Shown: one piece after another, positions 32,400-41,550 of the stretch
How positions within the stretch are numbered: position 1 is the first letter of the stretch
Layout of the letters: the number at the start of each line of letters is the position of its first letter
The notes under the pieces: model-generated
The model's input: the letters and a program-made list of their open reading frames with translations, nothing else
Told to the model about the DNA's origin: nothing
Database searches by the model: none
DNA from: Streptomyces sp. NBC_00102
Lineage (GTDB): Bacteria > Actinomycetota > Actinomycetes > Streptomycetales > Streptomycetaceae
Assembly (NCBI RefSeq): GCF_026343115.1
Contig: NZ_JAPEMC010000001.1
Location: 4,111,501 to 4,175,500, forward strand
Length of the DNA: 64,000 bases
Reading direction: 5' to 3'
Made by a program: the position numbers and the translations under genes

Positions 32400-34478
32400 G
32401 TGACCACCGCGGAGCCGAGACCCGGCCGCGAGGCGGACAGCGAGAAGGACCGGAAGCCGGGGGAGGCCGACACCTTCGGCACCGACGACCCGACGGGCCC
32501 CGCGGAGCTCGCGGCGGCTGCGGATCTCGTCGCGGCGGCGGAACTGGTGACGTCGGCGGATCTCGTGGCGTCCCCGGAGCTCCTGCCGACCCAGCGCATC
32601 CCGGATGAAGCGGAAACACCGGACGAAGCGGAAGTACCGGGAGCACCGGAACCGCAGGCCGACCACCCGGAGGGCCAGGACCACCCGGAGGGCCAGGACC
32701 ACCCGGAGGGCCAGGACCACCCGGAGGGCCCGGACCACCCGGGCACGGCCTCCGCCCCGGCCACGCTGGTCCGCCGGCTGGTGCGCCATCCCGTCACGAT
32801 CGCGACGGCCGCCGCGGCGGTCACCCACGTCCTCTGGTTCTTCTTCTTCGCCAACAGCGGCGGCGACATCGCGGCGCAGGACGCCTGGGCCGAGTTCGTC
32901 GGCCAGCACCCCGGTACCGCGTACAACCTCGCCTGGTACGGGGGCATGCACCCCGTCTCGTACAGCGTGGTCTCGCCGTACCTGATGTCCGTCATCGGCG
33001 TCCGCTCCACGATGATGCTCGCGGGCACCGTCTCCGCCGGGCTGACCGCGATGATCCTGGTACGGGTCAAGGCCGTGCGGAACCCGCTCGTCTGCTCGCT
33101 CGCCGGGGTCTTCGCGTACCTGTGCAACGCGCTGTCGGGGCGGGTGACGTTCGGGCTCGGCATGATGTTCGCGGTCGGGGCCGTCGCCGCCGTCTTCTGC
33201 TGGCCGTACCGCTGGCGGTACCGGCGCTGGGCGAAGGCGGCCGTCGCCGCCCCGCTCGCCGGGCTCGCCACCGCCTCCAGCCCGGTCGCCGGACTCTTCC
33301 TGGGCGTGGTGGCCGCCGCGCTCTTCCTGCACAAGCGGCGCCCCGGCGCGTACGCCATCGGGCTGCCGCCGGTGGCGGTGGTCGGGCTCTCCTCGTGGCT
33401 GTTCCCGTTCTCCGGCACCCAGCCGATGTCGGTGGGGACGCTGTCGCTGCCGTTCGTCTACGCGGTGTTCGTGTTCGTGCTCGTGCCCCGCGACTGGAAG
33501 ACGGTCCGCACCGCGTCCGCCGTCTACGGCCTGGGCACGCTCGCCACCTACTTCGTGGACTCCCAGATCGGCTCCAACATCACGCGCATGGCGATGCTCT
33601 TCGCCGGCGTCGTGCTGCTGGCCGCCCTGCCGTTCACCGCGCCGCGCACCCGTCGTTGGTACGCCCTGGTGATCGCGATCGTCGGCCTCAACGTCTGGAT
33701 CGGCTTCAAGAGCGTCGCCGACATCGTCCGTACCGCGCCCACCGCCTCCTGGGCGCGCGCTCTCGCGCCGCTGGTCAACGAGCTCCAGGTGGTCGACGCG
33801 ACCAGGGGCCGTATCGAGGTCGTCCCCGCGAGCAGCCACCGCGAGGCCTCGGCCCTCGCGCCGTACGTCAACCTCGCCCGGGGCTGGAACCGCCAGGCCG
33901 ACATGAAGCGCAACCCGCTCTTCTACGACGACACCCTCGACGCGGCCAACTACCGCGAGTGGCTCGACCGCTGGGCCGTCCACTACGTCGTCCTGCCCAA
34001 GGGCAACCCGGACAGCGGGGCCGCCCAGGAGGCCGCCCTGGTCGGCGACGGGCTGCCGTACCTGAAGCCGATCTGGGCCGACGCCAACTGGAAGCTGTAC
34101 CGGGTCGAAGACCCGATGCCGCTCGCCGACCCGCCCGCCACCGTCCTGAACTTCGAGGCCGACGAGATCACGATCCGGGTCCCGGAGGCGGGCCGCGTGC
34201 TCATCCGGGTGCCCTACACGCGCTGGCTCTCCCTCGTGGACGAGAAGGGCAAGGGCCTGGACCGCCCCCAGGAGACGGCTGAGTCCAAGGAGCGCACCAA
34301 GGAGGACGGCGACGCTCCGAAGACCTTCGACAACGTCAACGGGTGCCTTCTGGAGGTCGACGAGGAGACCCACGAGGACCAGTGGACCGAACTGGTCGCG
34401 CCGAAGGCGGGCGTCTACAAGCTGGCCGCGCCGTACCGTTTCAGCCCTGGCACCCCTTGCCCGGAGGAGCTGCGCTGA
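32400..34478 (+). CDS. Multi-spanning membrane protein with C-terminal soluble domain
   Basis: 692 aa from the GTG at 32400 (GGGGAGAG 6 nt upstream); an ATG at 32382 lies in the same frame. The first 110 residues are acidic and contain four DHPEGQ repeats. From residue 125 there are about ten membrane helices (THVLWFFFFANSGGDIAAQD, AEFVGQHPGTAYNLAWYGGMHP), then an outside or inside soluble domain of about 230 aa ending NGCLLEVDEE. The DIAAQDAW and GGMHPVSY loop resembles GT-C membrane glycosyltransferases, but it is usually labelled MFS or membrane protein. It lies behind the carboxypeptidase gene and has its own leader. Confidence 0.75.
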   Translation: MTTAEPRPGREADSEKDRKPGEADTFGTDDPTGPAELAAAADLVAAAELVTSADLVASPELLPTQRIPDEAETPDEAEVPGAPEPQADHPEGQDHPEGQDHPEGQDHPEGPDHPGTASAPATLVRRLVRHPVTIATAAAAVTHVLWFFFFANSGGDIAAQDAWAEFVGQHPGTAYNLAWYGGMHPVSYSVVSPYLMSVIGVRSTMMLAGTVSAGLTAMILVRVKAVRNPLVCSLAGVFAYLCNALSGRVTFGLGMMFAVGAVAAVFCWPYRWRYRRWAKAAVAAPLAGLATASSPVAGLFLGVVAAALFLHKRRPGAYAIGLPPVAVVGLSSWLFPFSGTQPMSVGTLSLPFVYAVFVFVLVPRDWKTVRTASAVYGLGTLATYFVDSQIGSNITRMAMLFAGVVLLAALPFTAPRTRRWYALVIAIVGLNVWIGFKSVADIVRTAPTASWARALAPLVNELQVVDATRGRIEVVPASSHREASALAPYVNLARGWNRQADMKRNPLFYDDTLDAANYREWLDRWAVHYVVLPKGNPDSGAAQEAALVGDGLPYLKPIWADANWKLYRVEDPMPLADPPATVLNFEADEITIRVPEAGRVLIRVPYTRWLSLVDEKGKGLDRPQETAESKERTKEDGDAPKTFDNVNGCLLEVDEETHEDQWTELVAPKAGVYKLAAPYRFSPGTPCPEELR
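32661..32741 (+). repeat. In-frame 18-bp minisatellite
   Basis: Four copies of GACCACCCGGAGGGCCAG (the last ends CCG) plus a partial fifth encode DHPEGQ repeats in the acidic N-terminal part of the membrane protein. Confidence 0.95.
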
Positions 34479-35328
34479 CGCGTGGTTCCCGTGGGAGCCG
34501 AGCCCCGGACCTCACGAAGGCGCCGTCCCGGGCGGCGTCCAGCGCCGCCACCGGCCCGGCGGCCCGGAGCACGACGTCCAGTGCGCGCTCCGGGTCGGCG
34601 GCGTAGCGGCCGCTCGCCCAGGCGGCGTTCGCCTCGATCACGCTCCAGTCGCCGTCCGCGTCCTGCCCGACGTCCACGACGATCGCGGAGGGCAGCGAGT
34701 CCGCGGTGGCGGCCAGCAGATCCGCGCCGAAGGCCAGGGCGTCCGGCGACGGCTCCGCGAGCAGGAGACGGCCGCGCTCGGCGTACCGGCTCGCGGTGTG
34801 CACGGACCCGTCGAGGACGTACAGCCGGTACTCGGAGACGTACGACAGCACCTCGCTGACCAGCACCGGCGTCTCCGGTTCGACCGCGTCGGGGCCGGGC
34901 AGCCGGGAGCCGTCCGTGTACACGAGAGCCGGGATGCTCTTGTCGTTGGGCGACTTCACGAACACCGGCCTGCGCAGCCCGTACGCCTCCCGGATCGGCA
35001 TCGCCCGGATCTCGCGGCGGGTGAATCGCATCGGCAGCCCCGCCAGCCAGTCGGCCGGGGCCTCCAGCGGGGCGATCCCGAACACCGGCGCCACCGCGTC
35101 GGCGAAGCCGGGCCCGGCGTGCAGATGCGCGATGCCGTACGCCGACTCCCGCAGCGCCTGCGGTATCCGCGTCCCGCCCGGCTCCACGGTCCGCAGCCCA
35201 CGCCGCACCGCCGCTGCGGACAGCGTCCGCGCGGAAGCGGTGAGCCGGGGCGGCAGCACGAGGACGGGACGGCGGTCGGGGCGGTCTGGGTGGTCGGTGC
35301 GCTCGCGGGGGGCTTGTCCAGTCGTCAT
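34441..35328 (-). CDS. ATP-grasp domain protein
   Basis: 295 aa from the ATG at 35328. The ATP-grasp core is visible in RPVFVKSPNDKSIPALVYTD, PVLVSEVLSYVSEYRLYVLDG (lid and adenine contact) and WSVIEANAAWASGRY (Mg ligands Glu-Asn). This group (DUF4343-like) is thought to ligate a carboxylate to an amine, but the substrates are unknown. The stop overlaps the 3' end of the convergent membrane-protein gene by 38 bp. Confidence 0.85.
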   Translation of the reverse strand: MTTGQAPRERTDHPDRPDRRPVLVLPPRLTASARTLSAAAVRRGLRTVEPGGTRIPQALRESAYGIAHLHAGPGFADAVAPVFGIAPLEAPADWLAGLPMRFTRREIRAMPIREAYGLRRPVFVKSPNDKSIPALVYTDGSRLPGPDAVEPETPVLVSEVLSYVSEYRLYVLDGSVHTASRYAERGRLLLAEPSPDALAFGADLLAATADSLPSAIVVDVGQDADGDWSVIEANAAWASGRYAADPERALDVVLRAAGPVAALDAARDGAFVRSGARLPREPRVSAAPPGKGCQG

Positions 35329-35498
35329 GACCACGAGCGTGGGGTACGGGCAGGGGCGGGGCCCAGCGGTTTTCGCGGGGCGCTTCCGAGTGTCCTCATG
35401 GTCGCGGGTTTCCGCAGGTGGCACGGGGTTCGGGCAGTCGTCGGGGCCTGGCGCGGAATACGGTTGCGGCGGCCCCGCTCAGCCGATTCGATCGGCTC

Positions 35499-36452
35499 AT
35501 GCTCTCCGACGAAGATCTTGTACGGGCCCTGGTCGCCGCGCAGTTCCCGCAGTGGACCGGGCTCCCCGTCCGCCGGACCGGGTCCCACGGCACGGTGAAC
35601 GCCATCTACCGGCTCGGCGGAGCGATGGCGGTACGGCTCCCGCTCGCCGAGGGAGGCGCGCGGGACGTGGAGAAGGAGCACCACTGGCTGCCCCGGCTGG
35701 CCGAACACCTTCCCGTACCGATCCCCGCCCCGCTCGCCCAGGGCGCTCCGGGGGAGGGGTACCCGTGGAGCTGGTCGGTGTGCCGCTGGCTCGAAGGGGA
35801 GCCGCTGAACCGGTGGTTGGGCGGCGAGGGGGCCGAACCCGTCGCGGATGGCGGGGGCGAGCCGCCGGACGGTGGTGAACTCGCCTCGGATCTGGCGCAG
35901 TTCATCGCCGCGCTGCGCCGCGTGGACCCGGTCGGAGCCCCGCCCGCGTACCGCGGTGAACCGCTCGCCGCCCGGGACGACGCCACCCGGCGGACGATCG
36001 GGAGCCTGCGCGAAGTCCTGGACGAGGTCTCCGGCTCCGGTGATGGGTCGGGCTCCGGCGGCGGCTCGGGTGCGGAGGCCGCCCTGACCGTCTGGGAGGC
36101 GGCGTTGCGGGCCCCTGAACCGGACGGGCCGGGGGTCTGGTCCCACGGAGACCTCCAGCCCGGCAACATCCTCGTCAAGGAGGGCAGGCTCGGCGCCGTC
36201 ATCGACTTCGGCTGCATGGGCCTCGCCGATCCGGCACTCGATCTGATGGCCGCCTGGTACCTGCTCCCCGCCGCCGCCCGCCCCCGGTTCCGTACCGCAA
36301 TGGGCGCCGACGAGGCGACCTGGTGCCGGGCCCGGGGCTGGGCCCTGACCGTCGCCCTCCCCGAACTCGCCCACTACCGCACCACCAACCCGGTGATGGC
36401 GAGCAACGCACGCCGTGTGCTGGGGGAGTTGATGGCCGAGGAGCTGAAGTAG
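35499..36452 (+). CDS. Aminoglycoside phosphotransferase (APH) family kinase
   Basis: 317 aa from the ATG at 35499. The N-lobe has GSHGTVNAIYRLG and MAVRLPLAEGG (ATP Lys region WLPRLAEHLPVPIPAPL), the catalytic loop is WSHGDLQPGNILV and the metal loop VIDFGCMGLADPALDL (DFG-like). A short Gly/Ser/Asp-rich loop (residues 175-195) is a local insertion. It probably phosphorylates a hydroxyl of a small molecule, perhaps an antibiotic. No partner genes stand in the same operon. Confidence 0.92.
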   Translation: MLSDEDLVRALVAAQFPQWTGLPVRRTGSHGTVNAIYRLGGAMAVRLPLAEGGARDVEKEHHWLPRLAEHLPVPIPAPLAQGAPGEGYPWSWSVCRWLEGEPLNRWLGGEGAEPVADGGGEPPDGGELASDLAQFIAALRRVDPVGAPPAYRGEPLAARDDATRRTIGSLREVLDEVSGSGDGSGSGGGSGAEAALTVWEAALRAPEPDGPGVWSHGDLQPGNILVKEGRLGAVIDFGCMGLADPALDLMAAWYLLPAAARPRFRTAMGADEATWCRARGWALTVALPELAHYRTTNPVMASNARRVLGELMAEELK

Positions 36453-36500
36453 GCAGTGTTCCGGCCCGGCATCACCGGGGGTCGCGGCGACCTCTGTGGA

Positions 36501-36992
36501 TCAGCCGGTTCCGACTTTCGGGAACGCACGCTCCATGGCAGCGCGTACTCCGGCCAGCTCGCACTTCCACCGGCCACTCTTCAGGACCGCGCCGTCCCAC
36601 ACGGCCACTGGTACGCCGTCCTCTACGCAGTAGCCATAGACCTGGTCCGTGACACTCTGCGTGAAGAGGCGGTCGTAGTGGAAGGAACCCTCGAAGGCCA
36701 GCCACGCGATCCCCTCCACTTCGGCAGCCGCCCGCCGCAGGCACTCCTGCAAGTACGGGACGAAGTCGTGGTCGCTGTCGGCGAACGTGAGGTCGTACGC
36801 CTGCACCACCCCTCGTCGCCCATCGGGATCCGGGTCCAGCCGGAACACCTTGACGTTGTCCGGCTTCATGCCGGCCACCTCGAAATCGCCCGGCTGAAGG
36901 GTGGAGTCGGATGCCCCGAGCGTGAACAGGAGGATGACCGCAAGGCCGCTCCAGCTGATGGCCTCTTCGATGTCGGTCACGGGCGTTTCCAT
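36501..36992 (-). CDS. Hypothetical cytosolic protein
   Basis: 163 aa. Mixed alpha/beta composition with VQAYDLTFADSDHDFVPYLQ, EGIAWLAFEGSFHYDRLF and QVYGYCVEDGVPVAVWDG. No signal peptide; a hydrophobic stretch at residues 15-27 is not long enough to be sure of a membrane helix. Family not recognised. The same-strand DnaC-like gene ends... upstream at 37166, 170 bp away. Confidence 0.6.
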   Translation of the reverse strand: METPVTDIEEAISWSGLAVILLFTLGASDSTLQPGDFEVAGMKPDNVKVFRLDPDPDGRRGVVQAYDLTFADSDHDFVPYLQECLRRAAAEVEGIAWLAFEGSFHYDRLFTQSVTDQVYGYCVEDGVPVAVWDGAVLKSGRWKCELAGVRAAMERAFPKVGTG

Positions 36993-37165
36993 GTCGCCAT
37001 TCTCTGCGAACCCGGGACCTCCGAGCCGGACCATGCCTGCTGGGGCCTGTGGCCCCACAGGACAGGGCATCGCCTGTGCGCTGGGGCGGCGGCTGCGATC
37101 GGTGCCGGTCGTCGCGGTTACTGACGTTCTCCGCACCGAATGCCGGCACGTGCGACGTGGATGCG

Positions 37166-37909
37166 TCACCCGCCTGCCCGGCGTCGGTCCGCGCCGGTCA
37201 TCGCGACGATCCGGGTGTCCTCGGAGAGCCGGGACACGATCCGTTCGCCGAGGGCGGTGCTGAGGTCGGGGCCGGTGGGGCGGCCGTGTTCGTCGTGGGG
37301 TGCGCGGGCGGGCAGGTTGCTGGTGCAGAGGCTGGGCCGACAGGCGTTGTACCGCTCGTTGATGAGCCGGTACGTCACCTCCTCCGTCCACTCGCCGGCC
37401 TTCGCGGACCCGAGGTCGTCCAGGAGCAGCAGCGGGACGCGGCAGAGGCGGCGCAGCTCCTCCTCGGTGCCCCGCTCCGAGCCCTTGGGCCGCAGGCGGC
37501 CGTACACGTCGGCGGTGGTGATCGCGATGACCTCGTACGTACGCGGACCGGCCTCGGCGATGCGGCGGAGCGCGCCGTACGCCTCGTACGTCTTGCCGGT
37601 GCCGGTCGTACCGGTGAGGAGCAGCGACCCGGCGGACTCCGGGTCGGCGGCCACGGCGTCCGCCCACTGCTGGACGGGGAGGAGCGTGGCGTCGGCCCGC
37701 CGGTAGCGGGGCGGTGTCGTGGTCGCCCAGCGGCCGAGTGTCCAGGCGGCGCGACGACGGTGGTGGTACTCGGGGTGGCCGGGCTCGTCGGGTACGTGCC
37801 CGTCGGCGACGGGCCCCGGGCCGACGCCCTGCCGTTGCTTCTCGGTGATGCCGCCCATGATGTGGGCGAGGGCGGACGGGCCGAGCGCGCCGATGGTGGT
37901 GGGTTCCAT
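37166..37909 (-). CDS. DnaC/IstB-like AAA+ ATPase
   Basis: 247 aa from the ATG at 37909. Walker A is LLLTGTTGTGKTYEAYGALR and Walker B VPLLLLDDLGSAKAGEW; a sensor-like SNLPA and the arginine RIVSRLSEDT follow. This is the fold of helicase-loader or IstB-type ATPases. The frame is open upstream into the 3' part of the HTH gene, in line with a frameshift described there. In Streptomyces such ATPases often follow an HTH gene of this type, and the pair may act in replication or maintenance of an integrated element. Confidence 0.85.
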   Translation of the reverse strand: MEPTTIGALGPSALAHIMGGITEKQRQGVGPGPVADGHVPDEPGHPEYHHRRRAAWTLGRWATTTPPRYRRADATLLPVQQWADAVAADPESAGSLLLTGTTGTGKTYEAYGALRRIAEAGPRTYEVIAITTADVYGRLRPKGSERGTEEELRRLCRVPLLLLDDLGSAKAGEWTEEVTYRLINERYNACRPSLCTSNLPARAPHDEHGRPTGPDLSTALGERIVSRLSEDTRIVAMTGADRRRAGG

Positions 37910-38019
37910 GGACGGGTCGGCCGGGTTGGTGTACGGCTGCCAGCCGCCGGACACGGGAGCGGCGGGAACGGTGGGTGAAGCAGGCTGCGCGGGGCGTGCG
38001 AGCTGCCGGGGCAGTGCGG

Positions 38020-38781
38020 CGCGGGGCTCGGCAACGGAGGTAACTCGCGCCAGCCGGGCAGGAAGTACTTCGCGAAGCTGATCTCCCGGGCGTTCGCCTG
38101 CCGTTGGGCGAAGGCGGCGAGAGCCGGGACGCCGGTGCGCTTGACGAGGGCCTCGACGACGGACCACTCGGAGGCCGAGAGGTTCCAGCGTACGAGGACC
38201 CCGCCGGTGGTGAGCGCGTCGACCAACGCGCGGGCGCCGGTGGGGATCTCGGGGCCGAGGTCGACGGGGTCGGGCGCTCCGGCTTGCTCGCTCTCACTCC
38301 TGGTAGGAGTGGTCTGGTTGAGGGGTCCGGATTGCGGACCCCTTGAGGTCTCGATATCGGACCCCTCCGGTCCGGATTCAGGACCCTTGGCCCTTTCCGT
38401 ACCGGTCCGAGTTCCGGACCCCTGCTTGCACTCAGGGGTCTCGTTCCCGGACCGGTAGCTGTTGCCCACCGGTCTCGTTGCCGGACCCCTGGCTGTCGGC
38501 GCAGAGCGCACATGGCCCACAGCGAGGGGAAGTTGGTAGGTGGCTGCTCGGCTTCCGGCAGCTGGAGCCACGATCATCAGTTCGCCGGAGGAAAGGGCGG
38601 AGTCGACTGCCTTGACGACCGAGGACCGGGCAGCGTACACGCGGGAAACGAGCTCGGCCGTGCCCATCTGGGCCGTGCAGTCAGGCCCTATGGCCTTGTC
38701 GGCCACCGCGAGCATCACCAGACGGACGTTCCCCTTCGTCTGGGAGTGGGTCCACACCCAGTGCATGGCGTCGATGGTCAC
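38020..38781 (-). CDS. Helix-turn-helix replication-type protein, apparently frameshifted at its 3' end
   Basis: The GTG at 38781 has GAAGGA 5 nt upstream. Residues 1-90 hold a winged helix (MHWVWTHSQTKGNVRLVMLA, GTAELVSRVYAARSSVVKAV). A Gly/Pro/Ser/Thr-rich middle follows, then ALVKRTGVPALAAFAQRQAN and ISFAKYFLPGWRELPPLP. After this point the homologous frame continues one frame over (ALPRQLARP ... GGWQPYTNPADPS) and runs into the ATPase gene. One added base in the G4 run at 38023-38026 would join the frames. Either a real mutation or a sequence error. Confidence 0.7.
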
Positions 38782-39162
38782 GCGGTCCTTCTTCCGTGCG
38801 GTCGTGTCACGCGGCGAACCGTGGTCTCAGGCGCGGCTGAGAACGGACCCAGGGCGGGTTGGCCCATTCGACAAACGGAACCGCGCAAGCCGTCAAGGCT
38901 CAATGATTGAGCTAACTGAGAACGGGAGGTCGGGAGACTAGGGTGACTCATGGGGCAACGGTAAGCCTTAAGGGCCCAATTGCGCAATCGCGAAGCCTAC
39001 TTGTTGAGCTATGTGGCGTGGGGGGGCGCGTATGTTCATGGGGTGGACGATTGAGCCTCGGAGTGAGCTGCTCACGCCTCGCACCTGGCCTATTCGTGAG
39101 CGTGCGAAGGCGTCGACGGGTGATCGGCGCGGGGTCCCGCTGATGAGGCATGATGGGCGCCC
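38782..39162. promoter_or_regulatory. Divergent promoter region with several palindromes
   Basis: No gene is seen here. GCTCAATGATTGAGC (38898-38912) and ATTGCGCAAT (38979-38988) are perfect palindromes, and TTGAGCTA occurs twice (38908 and 39004), with another TTGAGC at 39051. AT content is locally high. Probably a control region for the divergent HTH genes at 38781 and 39163. Confidence 0.5.
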
Positions 39163-39663
39163 ATGGACCACTGGGCAGGCTTGGGCGACGCCTTCAAAGC
39201 TGCACGCGCCACGCTGAAGCTGACACAGAGCGACATCATGGAAGCGCTCGACGTCTCGCGTGCCACGGTGCAGAACGTGGAGAGGGGTAAGGCCTTCACC
39301 CGCCCGACCTCCACACACCGTGCCTACGCCCGGCTCGTCGGCTGGACCGAAGGCAGCGTCGACCAGGTGCTGGCCGGGGGCGAGCCGACCCCTGCAGCCG
39401 CCGCTACGCCGGGCGGCAAGGGGCCGGGCGGGCGCGTTCCTGACGATCTACCGCTCCACATTGCTGAGGAACTGGCGTCGGGGCGCCTGCTCGATACTGC
39501 GGTGATCCGGATGCCCGGCGGCGGACAGGCCGTTGTTGTCGCGCGCGGCAGGGAGGGTGGGTCGCCCGAGGAGCTTCAGGCGTCGCTGGAGGCGTGGCGG
39601 CTGATCCTGCCCCAACTCCAGGAGCTCGGCGAGCGAGCCGGCGGGCCCGGCAGGGTCGCGTAG
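39163..39663 (+). CDS. HTH (Cro/CI-type) DNA-binding protein
   Basis: 166 aa. Residues 8-60 form a Cro/CI helix-turn-helix (LGDAFKAARATLKLTQSDIM, ALDVSRATVQNVERGKAF). The C-terminal part has a helical segment with SGRLLDTAVIRMPGGGQAVVV. No second domain is recognised. It faces the HTH/ATPase locus across a palindrome-rich spacer and may control both sides. Confidence 0.85.
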   Translation: MDHWAGLGDAFKAARATLKLTQSDIMEALDVSRATVQNVERGKAFTRPTSTHRAYARLVGWTEGSVDQVLAGGEPTPAAAATPGGKGPGGRVPDDLPLHIAEELASGRLLDTAVIRMPGGGQAVVVARGREGGSPEELQASLEAWRLILPQLQELGERAGGPGRVA

Positions 39664-39846
39664 GCCAGATTTGCGGAAGTGGGTTCGCAAGGCGACCCGC
39701 GCCATTGCCGGTTGTCCTCTCCGGCCCTGGGCGCGGCCGGAGGGTGCAAGCGTCCGCAGGGAGGAATGCCTGGGCAAGTCCACGGTCTGGAAGCGCTCTT
39801 GCCCTCTACTCTGACAGCGACGAGCTGTTCAGAGAGGGGTAAAGCC

Positions 39847-41094
39847 ATGTCGTTCGATGCCGGCCCGGACTCGTCCGCGGACCCGATCGCCTTCGGTCAG
39901 CGGCTTCAGATCCTCCGCACCAGGAGGGGCGTGACCCGCGAGCAACTCGGCGGGCTGATGGGGCGATCCGCGTCCTGGGTGAAGGGGATCGAGACCGGGC
40001 GCCGAGGCGTACCGCGCCTGGAGGTCATCCTCCGTCTCGCCGAGGTCCTCCGGGTCCAGAGTCTCTCCGACCTCACCGGAAACCAGACCGCACCCGTGGC
40101 CCTCTTCACCGGGCCGGGACACGCCAGGCTCCCTGCCGTGCGTGCTGCCGTGGACGAATTCCCGATCAGCAGGCCCGAGGCCGCCGCACCGGCGCCCAAG
40201 CATCTCTCCGCCCGCCTTGCCCGGGCATGGGCCGCCCGGCACACGTCGCCGAACCACCGGGACGTGATCGGCGCACTGCTGCCCGACCTGATCCGGGACG
40301 CGCAGGCCGTCGTACGGCAGGCCGAGACGGCCAGCAACTGGCGGGCGGCGCAGGCGACTCTTGCCGAGGTGTACGCCCTCTGCCAGTTCTTCGTCTCGTA
40401 CCAGCCCGACGCCGCCCTGGTGTGGCGGGTCGCCGAGCGAGGAATGATCGCGGCGCAGCAGTCCGAGGACGGGCACGCGATCGGCGTCGCCGCATGGCTG
40501 TCCGCGCAGGCGCACCGGGACCGCGCGCACTACGACGCGGCCGAACACGTGGTGGGCGAGGCGCTCCGCCACCTTGAGCCCCTCCTCCCGGACGGCACAG
40601 AGCCGGTGCGGGCCATCGCCGGAGCGCTCCGCTTCGAAGCCGGGTACACGGCCGCGCGTCGGGGCGAGACCGGTACGGCCTGGCGGCACTGGGACGAGGC
40701 GCGCCAGGTCGCCGACCGGCTGCCGGAGACGTACTTCCACCCGGTGACCAGCTTCAGCCGGGCGATCATGGGCGCGCACGCCGTGACCGTCGCCGTCGAG
40801 CTGCACGCCGGCGGGGAATCCGTCCGCCAGGCGGCAGCCTCGGACGCCATGGCCATCCCGTCCCGGCCGCGCCGGGCCCGCCACCGCATCGAGCAGGCGC
40901 GCGGCTACCAGCTCAACGGGCAGCCGGACGTCGCCCTGGCCACCCTGGCACAGGCGCACGAGGCAGCCCCGGAGACGATCCGCTACAACGGCTACGCGAA
41001 GAGGATCGTGCTGGAGGAAACTCAGGCGAAGTCGCCGAACCGGCGCCGCCGGGCCTCCGCCCTCGCGGTGCAACTCGGTCTGCTCGCCGCCTGA
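39847..41094 (+). CDS. XRE-family regulator with TPR-like C-terminal domain
   Basis: 415 aa; the ATG at 39847 follows GAGAGGGG. The HTH (FGQRLQILRTRRGVTREQLG, RSASWVKGIETGRRG) is joined to an about 300-residue all-helical repeat domain (NWRAAQATLAEVYALCQFFV, AAWLSAQAHRDRAHYDAAEH), like the regulator family near Streptomyces XRE-TPR sensors. It heads a run of three tiny genes with overlapping starts. A peptide or protein ligand of the TPR part is plausible but not shown. Confidence 0.9.
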   Translation: MSFDAGPDSSADPIAFGQRLQILRTRRGVTREQLGGLMGRSASWVKGIETGRRGVPRLEVILRLAEVLRVQSLSDLTGNQTAPVALFTGPGHARLPAVRAAVDEFPISRPEAAAPAPKHLSARLARAWAARHTSPNHRDVIGALLPDLIRDAQAVVRQAETASNWRAAQATLAEVYALCQFFVSYQPDAALVWRVAERGMIAAQQSEDGHAIGVAAWLSAQAHRDRAHYDAAEHVVGEALRHLEPLLPDGTEPVRAIAGALRFEAGYTAARRGETGTAWRHWDEARQVADRLPETYFHPVTSFSRAIMGAHAVTVAVELHAGGESVRQAAASDAMAIPSRPRRARHRIEQARGYQLNGQPDVALATLAQAHEAAPETIRYNGYAKRIVLEETQAKSPNRRRRASALAVQLGLLAA

Positions 41095-41182
41095 TCGAGG
41101 GGGTGCACTCCGCGCCCCTGGTTCCTCGCATCCGCCCCCACCCTTGTGTGACCTGCCCGCGCGATCACACAGAGGTGAGCGG

Positions 41183-41362
41183 ATGAGCCATCGAGAGTGC
41201 ACGTACTGTCCCGAACCCGGAGCGGACATCTGCGTGCGGATACACGTCACGGGCGTCGGGTCGGGCACGACCGTGTACGCGCACGCCGCCTGCGCGGAGC
41301 AGCACGGAGTACCGGCTCTCTACCGACTCCTGCCCGAGGCGGAGAGGGCGGTGGCCCGATGA
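41183..41362 (+). CDS. Small Cys-rich protein
   Basis: 59 aa from the ATG at 41183 (GGTGAGCGG upstream). Contains CTYCPEPGADICVRIHVTGV and HAACAEQHG; the Cys and His residues suggest a small zinc knuckle. Its stop overlaps the next start (ATGA). Confidence 0.75.
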   Translation: MSHRECTYCPEPGADICVRIHVTGVGSGTTVYAHAACAEQHGVPALYRLLPEAERAVAR

Positions 41363-41550
41363 CGAGTCCCGCCGAGCAGCCCATGGTTGCCGCTGCCGCT
41401 GCCGCTGCCGCTGCCGTCGTCGCCGCCGCAGGGGAGCAGGCGTACCGCGCCTGGTTGGCGCACACCGCGACATGCGCCACATGCCGGGTCAGCGCCGCCT
41501 GCCCCACCTCGGTACGACTCGGCCGCGCCTGGCGGAAGGCCCGCCGGTGA
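41359..41550 (+). CDS. Small Ala-rich protein with CxxC site
   Basis: 63 aa, overlapping both neighbours by 4 bp. An Ala/Val-rich helix (about 20 residues) is followed by WLAHTATCATCRVSAACPTS, with four Cys/His positions near the C-terminus. Not long enough for a certain membrane helix. Function unknown; the operon place behind an XRE regulator resembles other Streptomyces regulator/small-protein sets. Confidence 0.7.
   Translation: MTSPAEQPMVAAAAAAAAAVVAAAGEQAYRAWLAHTATCATCRVSAACPTSVRLGRAWRKARR

Noticed and set aside
32184..34373. 729-codon antisense frame over the membrane protein gene
   Set aside because: No membrane or domain pattern; it mirrors codon bias of the real plus-strand gene.
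37375..38040. Continuation of the HTH frame far into the ATPase gene
   Set aside because: After WRELPPLP this frame is only Pro/Ser/Arg noise, while the other frame shows family-like sequence and Walker motifs.
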